In this document: one piece after another, positions 32,274 to 43,764 of the stretch
Numbering within the stretch: the first letter of the stretch is position 1
How the letters are laid out: the number at the start of each line of letters is the position of its first letter
Source of the DNA: Lactuca virosa
Taxonomy: Eukaryota > Streptophyta > Magnoliopsida > Asterales > Asteraceae
Length of the DNA: 64,000 nucleotides
NCBI GenBank assembly: GCA_928212115.1
Contig: CAKMRJ010005523.1
Coordinates: forward strand, 106,812,833-106,876,832
Reading direction: 5' to 3'
The notes under the pieces: model-generated
What the model saw: only the letters and a program-made list of their open reading frames with translations
Databases searched by the model: none
Told to the model about the DNA's origin: nothing
Translations under genes and position numbers: made by a program

Positions 32274-34653
32274 TGAGACATCCCCATTTTCACGGCCAGA
32301 AAAGGCCGATTTTGTTTATGCTTTATAAAAATCAGAGTACCTCTTTTAATAAAAATGTTGCTGAATTTGTTCCCAGAAAAACATGATAAATACGTTATCA
32401 AAGCATTTCCAAAGAAATGTATTTTTATTCATTTTAAAACATTGGGATGTCATCGTCAATACAGAAACATAAGCATAAACAGAAGTTACATTCATTATAA
32501 CTAGTGATTTATATCTCCTTAATCTCTCAGTGTAATGTAACTTCATATCGACACCTGTGATTCAAATAAACTGAGTGGGTCAGGTTGGGAAACCTGGTGA
32601 GTACATAGAGTTTTCAACCCACAATAATATAATTATATGTTTAATCATCAAACAGTTAACCCAATTACCCATCCCCATTATCTTCTTTACTCATAATGAT
32701 CTACCCTAAGAATCAGCTATTTCTCATTCATTCATTCCTAAGGATTATCCTAAGGAATAGGTACAAAGTCCATCGTTGTCAATGACACAGCTGTCAAGCA
32801 CAGCTGCTAGTTCTATCACTTAGGCGCAACTGCCAGAATTGTGACATTCTATGTGAGGCACAGCTGCCAGTATTGTCCTTCGAGCACAACTGCTAGGGTT
32901 ATCTCGTTTATTGACAGTATCGTTTTCGAGAGTCCACTCGCAATACATGTCAATGGGTTTTTAGAGTACACCGGTGAACACATCGTTCACAACACCTACA
33001 GGTTGCGAGCCTGCTAGTGTTCCACTGGACTGTCTAGAATAGTCCATGGTTGTCATCCATACTCTGCTAGATGACGGGGCCAACATTTGGGAGTAAGGCT
33101 TCTCACATCGTCCACCTCTCACCCTTACCTCCTGGTCTATATCACCTCTCACCTCATCATCCATCTCATATTTCATCTATTACATCTACCCATGTTTTAC
33201 CCCAACATTTTCATAGATATAAAATACATATACAGTCTAAATCATTTAAAACGTGTATAAAATCGTTCATCTAGCATAGACAGCAAGTACTCAGACAATA
33301 TGCACACATAGCACGTAATTTATATAAAATACTTCGTATCTATGTGTAAGATGAAAGTAACTATGCACTCACTTGATATGGTGGTGACTCGGCACTCGGA
33401 CAACACTTCGTTACTCTTAAAACAATTTCCTTCGACAAAACCTAGTACCATTACCACTAGGGTTTAGTCTAATATTTACCGAGACTAATTAATAGTCTAG
33501 CCATTATTACTATTATATAAGCGTTAAGCAACACTCTTATATAACTCATAATAATAGCCCAAATAATTATTTTAAGGTCCTAATAATGTTACTATATTGA
33601 AACATAAGCTATACTAAAGATAGGGTAGACATAGCTCACTTACAGCGGGTTTTTCTCAAAACCGGGCTTCACTGGAGCAGCGTTCCCGAGCCGAAAGGCC
33701 CTTCTTCTTGGAGCCGTCGGGCACTCCGGGGCTTCCGCCTCGTGCTAGGGAGGTTCCTTAGGCTTTTCGGGGGGTTTCGGGGCTAGAGAGAAGTTCTAGA
33801 GAGAGGGGGAAGTGATGGGAGGTGTGAGGAATGAAGAGGGATTCACTTCTTATTTATAGGAGGCTGGAGGGTCACTCACGTCGTGAATTTTTAATATTCA
33901 CGTCGTGAGCCAACTTGGGCACCAAGGCAAAGCCTGGTGCTGACACGTGACATCGCACACAGGGTGGAAATCAACCGATTTTCAAAAATTCATAACTTTT
34001 GAATACGAGCTCCGTTTTTGACGTTCTTTTTTTCCATGCGTAGGTAAAAACAAGATCTACAACTTTCATTTAGACTCCGTCGGCTAATTCTCGACCGATC
34101 TTAAATTTAACAGTAGGAGGAGATTAGACTGTTAAATGACCACGAAGAATTCGTAACTCCTTCATACTGACTCCGTTTTTGTCTGTCTTTTTATCGTTGA
34201 GTTCCTATTAATGAGATGTTCAACTCTCATTTAGGTCGCATAAGCCAAAAACCGCTCGAACTAAAATTCGAGTTTCGGGTCGTGCACTGCGAAGCCGAAA
34301 CTTCGAAAAATCATAACTTCCTCATACGAAGTCAGATTTGGGCGTTCTTTTTATGGACACTCTCGGTTTAACGTATACTACGACTTTCGTTTTGGTCGCT
34401 AAGGCTAAAAGTCGCTTTATCGTAAATTCACTATTTACGTCTCCCGGTGTCGTGCCGGTTTTGCCGTAAAACTTCGACGGACCATAACTTCTTCGTTATA
34501 ATTCGGATTTCAACGTTCTTTATATGTACGGAACCCTTGAGACGTATTCTACAACTTGGTTAAGATTATTTATTCTAAATAATCTTTTGTCAAAAAGTCG
34601 TTTTCGACCCATATCATCTCTAAATTGACTAGCCCGGATCTACGGGCGTTAAA
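32274..34653 (-). mobile_element. Ty3/gypsy solo LTR I inside element B
   Basis: 2380 bp, minus orientation (on that strand starting TTTAACGCCCG, a changed TGTAACGCCCG). It is flanked by CATAA (32269-32273) and CCTAA (34654-34658), a 5-bp duplication with one change; the pol sequence of B continues exactly after it. On the minus strand there are repeated segments of the type AACGAAGAAGTTATGGTCC and TATGAGGAAGTTATG, and two CACGTCGTGA palindromes at about 33880-33910 like those in C. No internal coding region. Two plus-strand frames in it have no family resemblance. Confidence 0.88.
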
Positions 34654-34658
34654 CCTAA

Positions 34659-36295
34659 GCATTACTATGGTTTCCATATTACTGCGGAAGTTGATACACT
34701 TATCAGTGATAGCACACTGGTCAGTCTAGATGAACCTAACAGCTACACGGAAGCCGTGGCAGGCCCTGAGGCTGCTAAATGGAAAGAGGCTATGGACAGC
34801 GAGATACAATCCATGTATGACAATCAAGTTTGGAACTTGGTTGACAATGTACCAGGTTGCAAGACAGTCGGGTGCAAATGGATCTTCAAGAAGAAGACCG
34901 ACATGGATGGTAATGTACACACCTATAAGTCGCGACTGGTTGCAAAAGGCTTTTCTCAAACTCCGGGAGTTGATCATGATGAGACCTTTTCACCAGTAGC
35001 GAAAATTAAGTCTATTAGGGTTATGTTAGCCATTGCTGCATTTCATGATTATGAAATATGGCAAATGGATGTCAAAACTGCTTTCCTTAATGGAAAGTTG
35101 GCTGAGGATGTTTACATAAGTCAGCCAGAGGGTTTTGTTAGTACGGAGTACCCTAATAGAGTGTGTAAGCTTGAGAAATCCATCTATGGATTAAAGCAAG
35201 CACCTCGCAGATGAGAAAGTCAAAGAGTTTGGATTTTCGAGGAGTGAAGATGAATCTTGTGTATATGTCAAGGCTAGTGGGAGTATAGTCAGCTTTTTGG
35301 TACCGTATGTGGATGACATACTACTCATAGGAAATGACATCCCAACTCTGCAGAAAGTTAAGTCCTGGCTTGGGAAGTGTTTCGCTATGAAGGACCTTGG
35401 AGAAGTTGCCTATATCCTAGGGATAAGGATTTTGAGAGACAGGAGTAAAAGACTAATTGGACTTAGTCAGAGTACCTACTTGGAGAAGGTGCTGAATAGA
35501 TTCAACATGCAGAATTCAAAGAAAGGAGATTTACCGATCCAGAGTAACGCCAGACTGAGTAAGACTCAGAGTCCGAGTACAGAGGCTGAGATAGCAGAAA
35601 TGAGTCGAGTACCGTATGCTTCCGCTGTAGGCTCAATCATGTATGCTATAAATTATACTCGTTATGATGTGGCCTTTGAATTGAGCATGGTCAGCAGATA
35701 TCAGGGGAACCCTGGCAAGGCTCACTGGACTACGGTAAAGAACATTCTCAAGTACCTGCGGAGGACTAAGGACTGGGTCCTTACCCTCGGTGGGAGTGAA
35801 GACTTGAGAGTATTGGGGTATAGTGATGCTAGCTTTCAAACTGATAGGGATAATTTCCTCTCTCAGTCAGGCTGGGTCTTTACCTTAAACGGAGGAGCAA
35901 TTTCTTGGAAAAGTTCCAAGCAGGAGACAATGGCTGATTCAACTTGCGAATCAGAGTATATAGCGGCAAGCGAGGCAGCAAAGGAGGCTATATGGCTAAA
36001 GAACTTTATTGGAGACCTTGGAGTTGTACTAGCTATAAAGGAGCCTATAGAGATTTTCTGTGATAGTGAAAGTGCAGTTGCCTTAGCAAAGGAACCAAGG
36101 GATCACGGGAGATCCAGACACATCAATAGAAAATACCATTTCATCAGACATAGAATAGAAGGACTCCTCGTGGCAAAGAGGGTATCATCGGATGAGAACC
36201 CAGCAGATCCCCTCACGAAGGGACCGGGCAGGGTTAAGCATCTCCAGCATGCAAGGCGCATAGGGATGAATGATGATATTAGTTTTAGTAGTTAG
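34659..36295 (+). pseudogene. Copia reverse transcriptase and RNase H of B
   Basis: Reverse transcriptase begins after SDSTLVSLDEPNSY-like sequence and contains CKWIFKKKTDMDG, GVDHDETFSPVAKIKSIR, WQMDVKTAFLNGKLAEDVY and SIYGLKQAPRR. A 17-bp deletion near 35208, between two GATG copies, then shifts the frame. The catalytic motif YVDDILLIGND lies near 35307. RNase H follows with GYSDASFQTDRDN, STCESEYIAASEAAKEAIWL and DPLTKGPGRVKHL, ending at the stop 36293-36295. About 340 bp of non-coding sequence follow before the purine tract, shorter than the 0.8 kb in A, D and E. The enzyme would copy the element's RNA and remove it from the hybrid. Confidence 0.9.
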
Positions 36296-36638
36296 ATAGC
36301 TTTGAAATGTGTAAAGTGTAATTGAAATTTGATGATGAATAAAAGGTGTATTTATTTATGAGTAAAGTGTTGCTATATTTTGTCAATCGTTTACTATCAT
36401 TTCATTTTGCATGTTTTGACTTCCAGAATAATTATGATATGTTATTTCATATTATTCAAATTCTCCACAGTCGATCATATGTTGGAAGTAGATATGAATT
36501 AAGACTGTCATGGGTTGGCTTGTAGAGGTCTAAGATGTTGGACATGGCTACAACACTCATGAGTGCTCATAAGTTCTGAGTATTGGATTCAACCCACTAC
36601 TTGCAGTTATAGTTATTAGACTTATCCAAGTGGGAGAC

Positions 36639-37411
36639 TGTTGGATAAGGTGTCTAAGTCCATAACTATTTCTGGTATGTACTTGACCCGACCCGTCATG
36701 GTCCATTTGGGTTGCATGGCATCATGCGTTTGGATAGACTAAAATGAGAGAAATAACACTTAAGGTTTATTAATATATTATAAGTTCTAATATATTAATA
36801 GTATTATTTAATTAGTATTGATCAAGAATTAATTTGGAATTAATTAAGTGATCAAAAGAAGACTAATTAAATATGGGTTGATTGTGTAAATCATCCATAC
36901 TTGTATAGTGGGCTTATGCTCCATGGATTATCAAGTTGGGCTAAAACCCATAGGATGCTCCATGGATGCTCCATGGTGTTTATAGAACCCATGGGTCATG
37001 GAAATGAAAAGTCATGACAATAAGGGTTTACATGGTGTAACCCTAATTGTAACACACTATATAAGCATCACTTTGTTCACCAAAATCGGCCACTAAGGAT
37101 ACAAGTGAGGGCTAGCCGATTTCTAAGTGTTCTTCATTTCTCTCTAAGTTATTCCAAGTGCATTTGGTGTTGTGTGAGACATTTGAGGCATCACACTTGA
37201 GGTGCTAGGCTCACAAGGTTTTCAAGGAATCCAAACTACTACAAGGTATGTATTTCTTACTAACTTTTATGATTAAAAGTTCCCCATGTATGCTAGATAG
37301 GTTATGAACCTTGGAAAAACAAATTTGCATGTATCATAGATAAAACATAGATCCAAGGTTTCTAGGGTTGCATGTACACCATAGGAGTGTTAGAATGCTC
37401 AAAAACCTACA
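36639..37411 (+). repeat. 3' LTR of copia element B
   Basis: 773 bp, TGTTGGATAAGG to AAAACCTACA, preceded by the purine tract 36626-36638. It has the same TATA box and donor sequence (ACAAG/GTATGT) as the 5' copy. Duplication GTTAC follows at 37412-37416. Confidence 0.95.
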
Positions 37412-38339
37412 GTTACAAGTTGGTATCAGAGCCTTAGTTTGAGGGATTTGGACATAATCTCGGGTGTGCCTGAACTCAAACTGAGGGTTTGGTAAAAAAA
37501 ATTCAAAAGGAAATTTTTTATAAAAGGGTTTTCTAAAAATTAAAGAAGGGTGTGGTGCATGCAATGGACCGAACTCAAGTATGTTATCCCAAAATACCCA
37601 TACATGTTTTATGGTATGCTTTGATTTGTGAATCTGTGAATTGTTTGCTAGTTAGGGCTAAGGATCTGCTTAGGATTTGCATGATAGAATGCTAGGAGAG
37701 ATGCTTTTGTATGTCTACTTTATGAGCTTGTAGACTTGAATGCTAGTTGGTTTGTTTAGGTTATGCTTGTTCCGATTACTCAATGCTTGAATGCTGCTTA
37801 CTTTGTGCTTTTTAGGAGTTCCCATTAGCTTCAACTAACTAGTGAGAAAATATACCAAGTTACATATTGTTGAGACTAAACAATTTTAGAAGTTTAGGTC
37901 TTAACTCTATTGCGCAACTCTTGTTTGAGTCCAACCGTTGTAGTGTGAGATCTTTCATTCGAAGAATTATCTGGTGTCGGTGATATGTAATTGTATTTGT
38001 GAGCTAGTTAGAGGAGGTTATGTGGAGTTACTTCTACAGCTGATGGCAAAGAGTAGTGTGGTGGTTGCCCTAGGAAAGACTAGGAAAAGGTTTAATACGG
38101 GGAGCCTTGTCTTGTTGAGTATTGTATGTATGGATAGGAAGTGACTTGGAGGATTCAAGGCGATCCTTGAGAAAATTACAGATAGATGTGGAAGGTAGTA
38201 TTGGCCCGTACTACAGGAAGCAGAGGATCCATAATCGAGTCAAGGAGAGCTATGAGGAAACCAAGGAGCTTGTAGAGTATGAGACTCCTCGATATTATTT
38301 ATGCATGTCCTGATGGTTTGTATGGTCTATTTTCAGCAT

Positions 38340-39075
38340 GGTGACTCTTCGAGGCAGATTGGTTAGTGGTTTTGGTGCTGGTGAGGTTTCATGCTCGGGG
38401 TGGAGTCGGGAAGTTGACTGATCAGACGCGGGACTTCATTTTGTCTGAGATTACCCGCAACATACTTGAGCAGATTCTTGTGATCTTTGGTACGGCCAAG
38501 GAGGGCATTCTGGAGATTTTAGATGAGTGGTTGAGCACCTTTCGGTTTGAGATGGTGGCATTGATTGGGGCACGTTCATTGACTTTCAAGCAGTTCCAAG
38601 CATACGGGGGTCTAGAGTACTTCAGGGAGAAGGACCTGACCGTGAGCATATGTTGGTTAGCGGATGTCGCTAATGCCTTCCACACTAGTAGTTGTCCCGA
38701 TGGGGCAAAGGCCATACTTGCTTCTTTTTCATCTGAAAGATAGAGCCCGAGACTAGTGTGAGGAGGTAGGACATGCCTTGGGAGGCGAGGAGATTGATTC
38801 AATGACATGGGATGATTTCGTGACTAGATTCAGAGCTGAGTATGCACTGGTGATCGAGGTGCAACAGTTGGTGAGCGAGTTCCAATTCTCTGCTAGACTA
38901 CTAAAATGGTGGCTGAGATCATCACGATGTTCCGTGATAGGGCTGTGTTGGTTCCACAGTATGTGGCGGACGAGAAGATGAAGAAGGCGAGATACCATGT
39001 GATGTTGATGAGTGATATTCAACAGTTTGTGAGCCGATCTAGTTGCAAGACACCAGAGGACATGATTGCGAGGAC

Positions 39076-39110
<35 letters not shown>

Positions 39111-39430
39111 AACTGGAGATGGAGAAGAAGAGTAAGTCAGATCAGGCTCAGGGTTCAGGGGGTTCGGGAAAAAGGCCCAGGGTATTTCATTCGAGATCGA
39201 GAGGCCAGCAGGGTTGGAGCCGCTGTGGGAAGTGCGACAAGACGCACGATGGGGCTTGCAGGGTAGGTGGTTATGGCTGCTTCAAGTGCGGCTGGACGGG
39301 TCATATTAGAGGGATTGCACTACTACTACTACCACCACAAACCCCGTATCTGATCTGATTTTCTTCCATTGCAATCAGAAGGGCCACAAGAAGGCCCATT
39401 ATCCTAGTTTAGCAGCAGTGGGACCAGTGG
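38340..39430 (+). pseudogene. Gag of gypsy element C, decayed
   Basis: Fragments in shifting frames. Around 38370-38740 there is a hydrophilic N-terminal part (LTDQTRDFILSEITRNI, then AKEGILEILDEWL). From 38780 to 39060 is the capsid-like part (MTWDDFVTRF, then VPQYVADEKMKKARYHVML). A GAGA microsatellite (39074-39107) lies inside the Arg/Glu-rich linker. A zinc-knuckle segment CGKCDKTHDGACRVGGYGCF follows with CGWTGHIRG, and a last knuckle trace is near HCNQKGHKKAHYP (39370). Stops and shifts separate them. The internal region begins at the PBS 37421-37433. Confidence 0.75.
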
Positions 39431-39611
39431 TAGCACCAGTTCCAGTGACTCTACGGATCACTGATGGCCGCTAGGTTAAGGAGGATGTACCTGTGGTGAA
39501 GTGCAAAGCTTTTCAGCTGACGGTTGAGGAGGCTCGTGTAGCACCAGATGTGGTGACGGGTATGTATCTTCTCCTCATCTCTTTATTTATGTTGATTTCT
39601 CTACTTATATT

Positions 39612-39840
39612 GTGTGTATTATTTTAGGATTGTTCCTTATGAACGGTATCTCCGTATTGGTATTGTTAGATTCAGGGGCTATCCGATCTTTTGTATCGCT
39701 TGCGCTTAGCAAGAGGTTTGCTGGAGCTCCAGGGGATCTAGATTGTCCATTAGAGGTTGAGATTACGGATGATCGATCTGTCCGGGTATCGAGGTTTCAT
39801 CGGGGTTGTGTTCTCGAGATGTTCAACGAGTAGTATCCGA
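39612..39840 (+). pseudogene. Aspartic protease of gypsy element C
   Basis: Contains the active-site motif VLLDSGAIRSFVS (Asp-Ser-Gly, usual for gypsy protease) about 20 residues after the start of the fragment, then LDCPLEVEITDDRSVRVSRF and a stop at about 39831. The family enzyme matures Gag-Pol; this one cannot be expressed with the rest because stops and shifts surround it. Confidence 0.75.
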
Positions 39841-40059
39841 TTGTTTTAGTTCCCATTCCCTTGCGTGGGAACAAGGTTAATGAAGGAATGGACTGGTAGA
39901 TCCTTAATGGGGCGGTGATTGATTATGAGCATCAGTTGGTACAAATTTGGATCCCAAGTTGGGGAGAGTTAGTAGTTCAGGGAGAGAGAGCTCAGCATGG
40001 GCCGATTCTATGTTCAGCAGCCAGGGCCAAACACTATATATAGTCCGAATATGCCGCCT

Positions 40060-40870
40060 ATGTTATGGATACCTGGGACAAGGGTAAGGTGACTTTAGAT
40101 GATGTGTCGGTTGTGTGGGAGCAACCAGATGTGTTTCCGGAGGATTTTCCTAGAGTTCCTCTGGAGAGGTAGGCGGAGTTTAGGATTCACCTGGTTCCTG
40201 GTGCGGCTTCGATAGCCAAAGTACCATATCGGTTAGCTCCTTCGGTGGTGCATGAGTTCTTTACACAGCTGCAAGAGCTGTTAGAAAAGGGGTTCATTCA
40301 ACGTAGCAGTTCGCCATAGGGAGCATCGATCCTGTTTGTGAAGAAGAAGGATGTGTCTCATCTGATGTATTGACTACCTGGAGCAGAATATGCTAACAGT
40401 GAAGAACCGTTATCTACTTCCAAGGATTGATAATTTGTTTGACCAACTTCAGGGTGCATCTTGGTTTTCCAAGATTGATCTGCATTTGGGTTATCATCAG
40501 ATGAGATTCAGAGAGGAGTTTGTGAAGAAGAGAGCTTTCTGAAATCGTTATGGTTATTACAAGTTCGTAGTGATGCCCTTCGAGCTCACCAATGCTCTAG
40601 CTACGTTCATGGACTTCATGAACCGCGTATGGAGGCCGATGTTGGATCGGTCTGTGATTGTATTCATTGATGACATCGTAGTCTATTTTCTAAGACCCAG
40701 GAGCTACATGAGGAGCACTTGAGAGAGGTATTGGAGACTCTAAAGAGGGCGAGACTGTATCTGAAGTTCTCCAAGTGTGAGTTTTAGTTGTACGAGGTGT
40801 AGTTTCTCGGGCACCCTATCAACCAGAACGGTATTCCGGTCGATCCGGCCAAGGTTGAGGCCGTGATGAG
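40060..40870 (+). pseudogene. Reverse transcriptase of gypsy element C
   Basis: Recognisable in pieces: VPGAASIAKVPYRLAPS, ELLEKGFIQRSSSP then stop, LPRIDNLFDQLQGASWFSKI with DLHLGYHQMR, YKFVVMPFELTNALATFMD, and the catalytic motif VFIDDIVV near 40660-40680. At least three stops and several frame changes occur. Family knowledge: this is the polymerase of Ty3/gypsy elements. Confidence rests on the conserved order of the motifs. Confidence 0.82.
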
Positions 40871-41480
40871 GTGGGAGGTTCTGAGGTCTCCATCTAAGAT
40901 TCGGAGTTTCCTTTGGTTGGCAGGCTACTATCAGAGGTTCATTCGTAATTTCTCCAAGATAGCGGTTCCTATGACTCGGTTAAAGAAGAAGACTGTCACT
41001 TTTTGTTGGGGGCCTGAGCAGCAGGAAGCTTTTGAGACCTTGAGACAGAGATTATGTGAGGCACCGATTCTGACCCTACCGGAGGGCATTGAGTATTGCG
41101 TGGTTTATTGTGATGCGTCGATCACGGGTTTGGGTGTAATTTTGATGCATAAGGGCCGCGTGATTGCTTACGCTTCGAGGCAGCTGAAGCCTCATGAGTC
41201 GAATTGTCCGACACATGATTTAGGGTTGGGGTTGTGGTATTTTCCCTCAAAATTTGGCGACATTACCTCTATAGGGTCCGCTGTACTATTTTCATGGATA
41301 ACAAGAGCCTAAGGTATCTGATGGATCAGCCGAATCAGAATATGAGGCAACGCCGATGGTTGGTTGTGGTAAAGGATTATGATTGTGAGATCCTTTACCA
41401 TCCGCGGAGGACCAATGTAGTTGCCGATGCTCTTAGCTGCAAGTCGGTCGCGGCTCCGATCAGGAATATTTGTTTGAGAA
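40863..41480 (+). pseudogene. RNase H of gypsy element C
   Basis: Starts in VMRWEVLRSPSKIRSFLWLAGYYQRFI-like connection sequence (40863-40950), then CDASITGLGVILMHKGRVIA with the first catalytic Asp, and YASRQLKPHESNCPTHDL. After a frame change near 41240, MDNKSLRYLMDQPNQNMRQR and YHPRRTNVVADALSCKS close the domain. One frameshift is visible; otherwise this is among the better-kept parts of C. Confidence 0.85.
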
Positions 41481-41534
41481 TGACTGTGATTACTCCATTT
41501 TTGGAGCGGGATTCGAGAGACACAGGTTGAGGCT

Positions 41535-42130
41535 ATGAGGGATGAGCACCGAAAGAGTGAGTGCATAGTGGTTCAGGTGGCTTCGTTTGATTATGATAGT
41601 CGAGGGTTATTGGCTCTCCATCAGAAAGTGTGGTTTCTGCATTGGGGTGGTGTGCATCGGGGTTTGATGGAGGAGACGTACAAATCAACATTCTCTATTC
41701 ATCCCAGGGTGACAAAGATGTATAGAGATCTTCGTCCTGATAATTGGTGGCCCTATATGAAGCAGGATGTAGCTTGGTACATGGACATGTGCTTGACTTG
41801 CAGGAAAGTCAGGGTCGAGCATCAGCGGCCTCACGGTAAGATGCAACCGTTAGACATTCTCATTTGGAAATGGGAGGAGATCACCATGGATTTCATTTAC
41901 AAAGTTACCTCAGACTGCGCGTGGAGGGGATTCGATTTGGGTCATCGTGGATCGATTGACCAACAACACACATTTTTTTTCCAATTTAGGAGAGTATCAC
42001 TATGGAGAAGTTGGCCAAGATATACATCAAGGAGGTTGTGGCACGTCATGGAGTTTCAGTTTCTGTGGTTTTAGACAAGGACATCTGATTTATTTCATCA
42101 CGGCCTTCCACCCGCAGACTAACGGTTAGA
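41535..42130 (+). pseudogene. Integrase zinc finger and core start of gypsy element C
   Basis: The HHCC finger is seen as STFSIHPRVTKMYRDLRP (first His shifted or lost) followed by MCLTCRKVRVEHQRPHGKM. The core starts WEEITMDFIYKVT with the first catalytic Asp. The frame changes near 41910-41940. A later segment reads SVVLDKDI then stop, corresponding to the second catalytic Asp region; the usual stretch between it and FHPQTNG is shortened. Confidence 0.78.
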
Positions 42131-42680
42131 GCGAGTGGATTATCCAGACCTTAAAGGATATGCTACGAGCGAGTGTTTTGGATTTTGGTGGGAGTTGGGA
42201 TACGTATCTTTTGTTAGCGGAATTTTCGTATAATAATAGTTATCACGCCAGCATTGATCGACCTCGTTTGGAGATGCTCTATGGGAGGAAACGCAGAACC
42301 CTGATATGTTGGGGTGAGGTCGTTCAACGAGTTATGGGATGTACCAAAGTGGTACTCGAGACTATCGAGTTGATTCGACAAGCACATGTAAGAATTAGAG
42401 TTAACGGTCAGAGCGAGTGGACTATCCAGACCGTGAAGGATATGCTTCGGGCGAGTGTTTTGGATTTTGGTGGGAGTTGGGATATGTATCTTTCGTTAGC
42501 GGAATTTTCGTATAATAATAGTTATCATGCCAGCATTGATCAACCTCGTTTGGAGATGCTCTATGGGAGGAAACGCAGGACCCTGATATGTTGGGGTGAA
42601 GTCGTTCAACGTGTTATGAGATGTACCGAAGTGGTAATCAAGACTATCGCGTTGATTCGACAAGGCGCATGTCAGACTTA
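42120..42680 (+). repeat. 282-bp in-frame tandem duplication in the integrase of C
   Basis: Two copies, about 42120-42401 and 42402-42680, from TAACGGT(T/C)AGAGCGAGTGG to ACTATCG(A/C)GTTGATTCGACAAG. The period of 282 bp equals 94 codons, so the frame (open from 42160 to 42681) runs through both. The repeat covers the integrase segment with the third catalytic residue (QSEW in place of QSER) and FGGSWD, LAEFSYNNSYHASI. About 7% differences by eye mean the duplication is old. Confidence 0.88.
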
Positions 42681-43004
42681 GAATTCCAGGTTAGGGATAT
42701 GGTTCTCCTGAAGGTGTCACCTTGGAAAGGTGTCATTCGATTCAGGAAGAGGGGCAAGTTGGGCCCCAGGTACATCAGTCCTTTCAGGATTTTGGCTTGG
42801 GTGGGCCGGGTTGCTTATCGCTTGGATCTTCCCGAGGAGCTTAGTCAGATCCATAGCACATTCTATATCTCTCAGTTGCAGAAATGTTTAGTGGATGATT
42901 CTGCGGTGGTTCTATTGGAGGATATTCAGGTGGATGATCGCCTGAATAATATCAAGAGACCGGTGACGATTCTTGACCGGAAGACGAAAACCTTGAGGAA
43001 CAAT
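42621..43004 (+). pseudogene. Integrase C-terminus (GPY/F) and chromodomain start of C, cut by E
   Basis: After the duplicated part, the frame reads SDLEFQVRDMVLLKVSPWKG, then the GPY/F motif KRGKLGPRYISPFRILAWVG, YRLDLPEELSQIHSTFYISQ and the beginning of the chromodomain RPVTILDRKTKTLRN. It is interrupted after CAAT (43001-43004) by element E and continues at 58855. The chromodomain of chromoviruses is thought to direct insertion to heterochromatin. Confidence 0.85.
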
Positions 43005-43764
43005 AGTATGGTCCTTTTGGGTTGCCTTCACCATAGCAACTTGACTGGATGAATTATGGAGAAAGAGGTTAATTATGATTTATTAATATATTATAGGAAT
43101 AATATATTGAAAGAGAAATCATTTTATTTAATTAATATTGGTCAAGAATTAATTTAGAATTAATTTAATGGTCAAAAGAGATTAATTATATTAAGGGGAC
43201 TGATACTGTAATTATAAGATAGTTACAAAGTTGGGCTTAGGATCCATAAGGAAGGGATGGACGAAATCTATGTGGGAGTCCACACAAAATTCGTCCAAGG
43301 GGCCTTCTGGAAGGATCCTATGGGCTGCTTAAAGACTAAGCAACTGGATTATGGTTTTGACTGAAACCCTAACTGCTCAGCTATATAAGGACCCCTATGG
43401 CATCCCAAAATCGGCCACCAGAAACCCTAGAAGGATCTCCAGCCGATTTTGTGCCTCTCCCTCTCTCTCTTCTCTCTCTCTCTTCTCTCTCTCTCTCTTT
43501 CTTCCAACTTGCTTTTGGTGTTTGTGATCTATTAGAGGAATCACATTTGAGGTGCTAAGTTCTCAAAGGTTGAAGATCAAGCAAGCTACAATTAAAAGGT
43601 AAGATTCTAACTATGTTTTAGATATGAATTTCGATTTATGCATGCTAGTTTTGGGTTATAGCTTTGGATGATTATTATTGCATGTACAATTAGAGAAAAC
43701 CTAGATTCAAAGTTTTAAGGTTGCATGTGCACCATAGGATTGATGTAATGCTCAAAAATCGTCT
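43005..43764 (+). repeat. 5' LTR of copia element E, 5'-truncated
   Basis: Aligned to the 3' LTR from AGTA(AC)ATGGTAC onwards; the TGTTGGATTAGG start is missing. TATA box GCTATATAAGG is near 43380, CT-rich leader 43440-43502, and splice donor AAAAG/GTAAGA at 43598/43599. It ends in a changed terminus (ATCGTCT). Confidence 0.88.

Larger units (their letters stand above)
21961..37411 (+). mobile_element. Ty1/copia element B, containing H and solo LTR I
   Basis: LTRs are 21961-22734 and 36639-37411, the PBS 22736-22747, and the purine tract CCAAGTGGGAGAC 36626-36638. A perfect duplication GTTAC is at 21956-21960 and 37412-37416. By hand count the two LTRs differ at about a dozen of 774 positions, so B is relatively young. 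Removal of H (25589-31225 plus one duplication) and I (32274-34653 plus one duplication) leaves gag-pol largely in one frame, with three visible lesions: TGA at 31356, one extra base near 31618, and a 17-bp deletion near 35208. Confidence 0.95.

Noticed and set aside
32961..33274. Short frames on both strands within solo LTR I
   Set aside because: No start context, no domain; LTR sequence.
34726..34977. Minus-strand frames opposite copia reverse transcriptase (also 3502-3744 plus, 53526-53873 plus, 47909-48289 minus)
   Set aside because: The same shadow frame appears opposite the reverse transcriptase of each element; it is a by-product of codon use.
39066..39266. Arg/Glu-repeat frame
   Set aside because: Result of the GAGA microsatellite inside the gag linker of C read in another frame.
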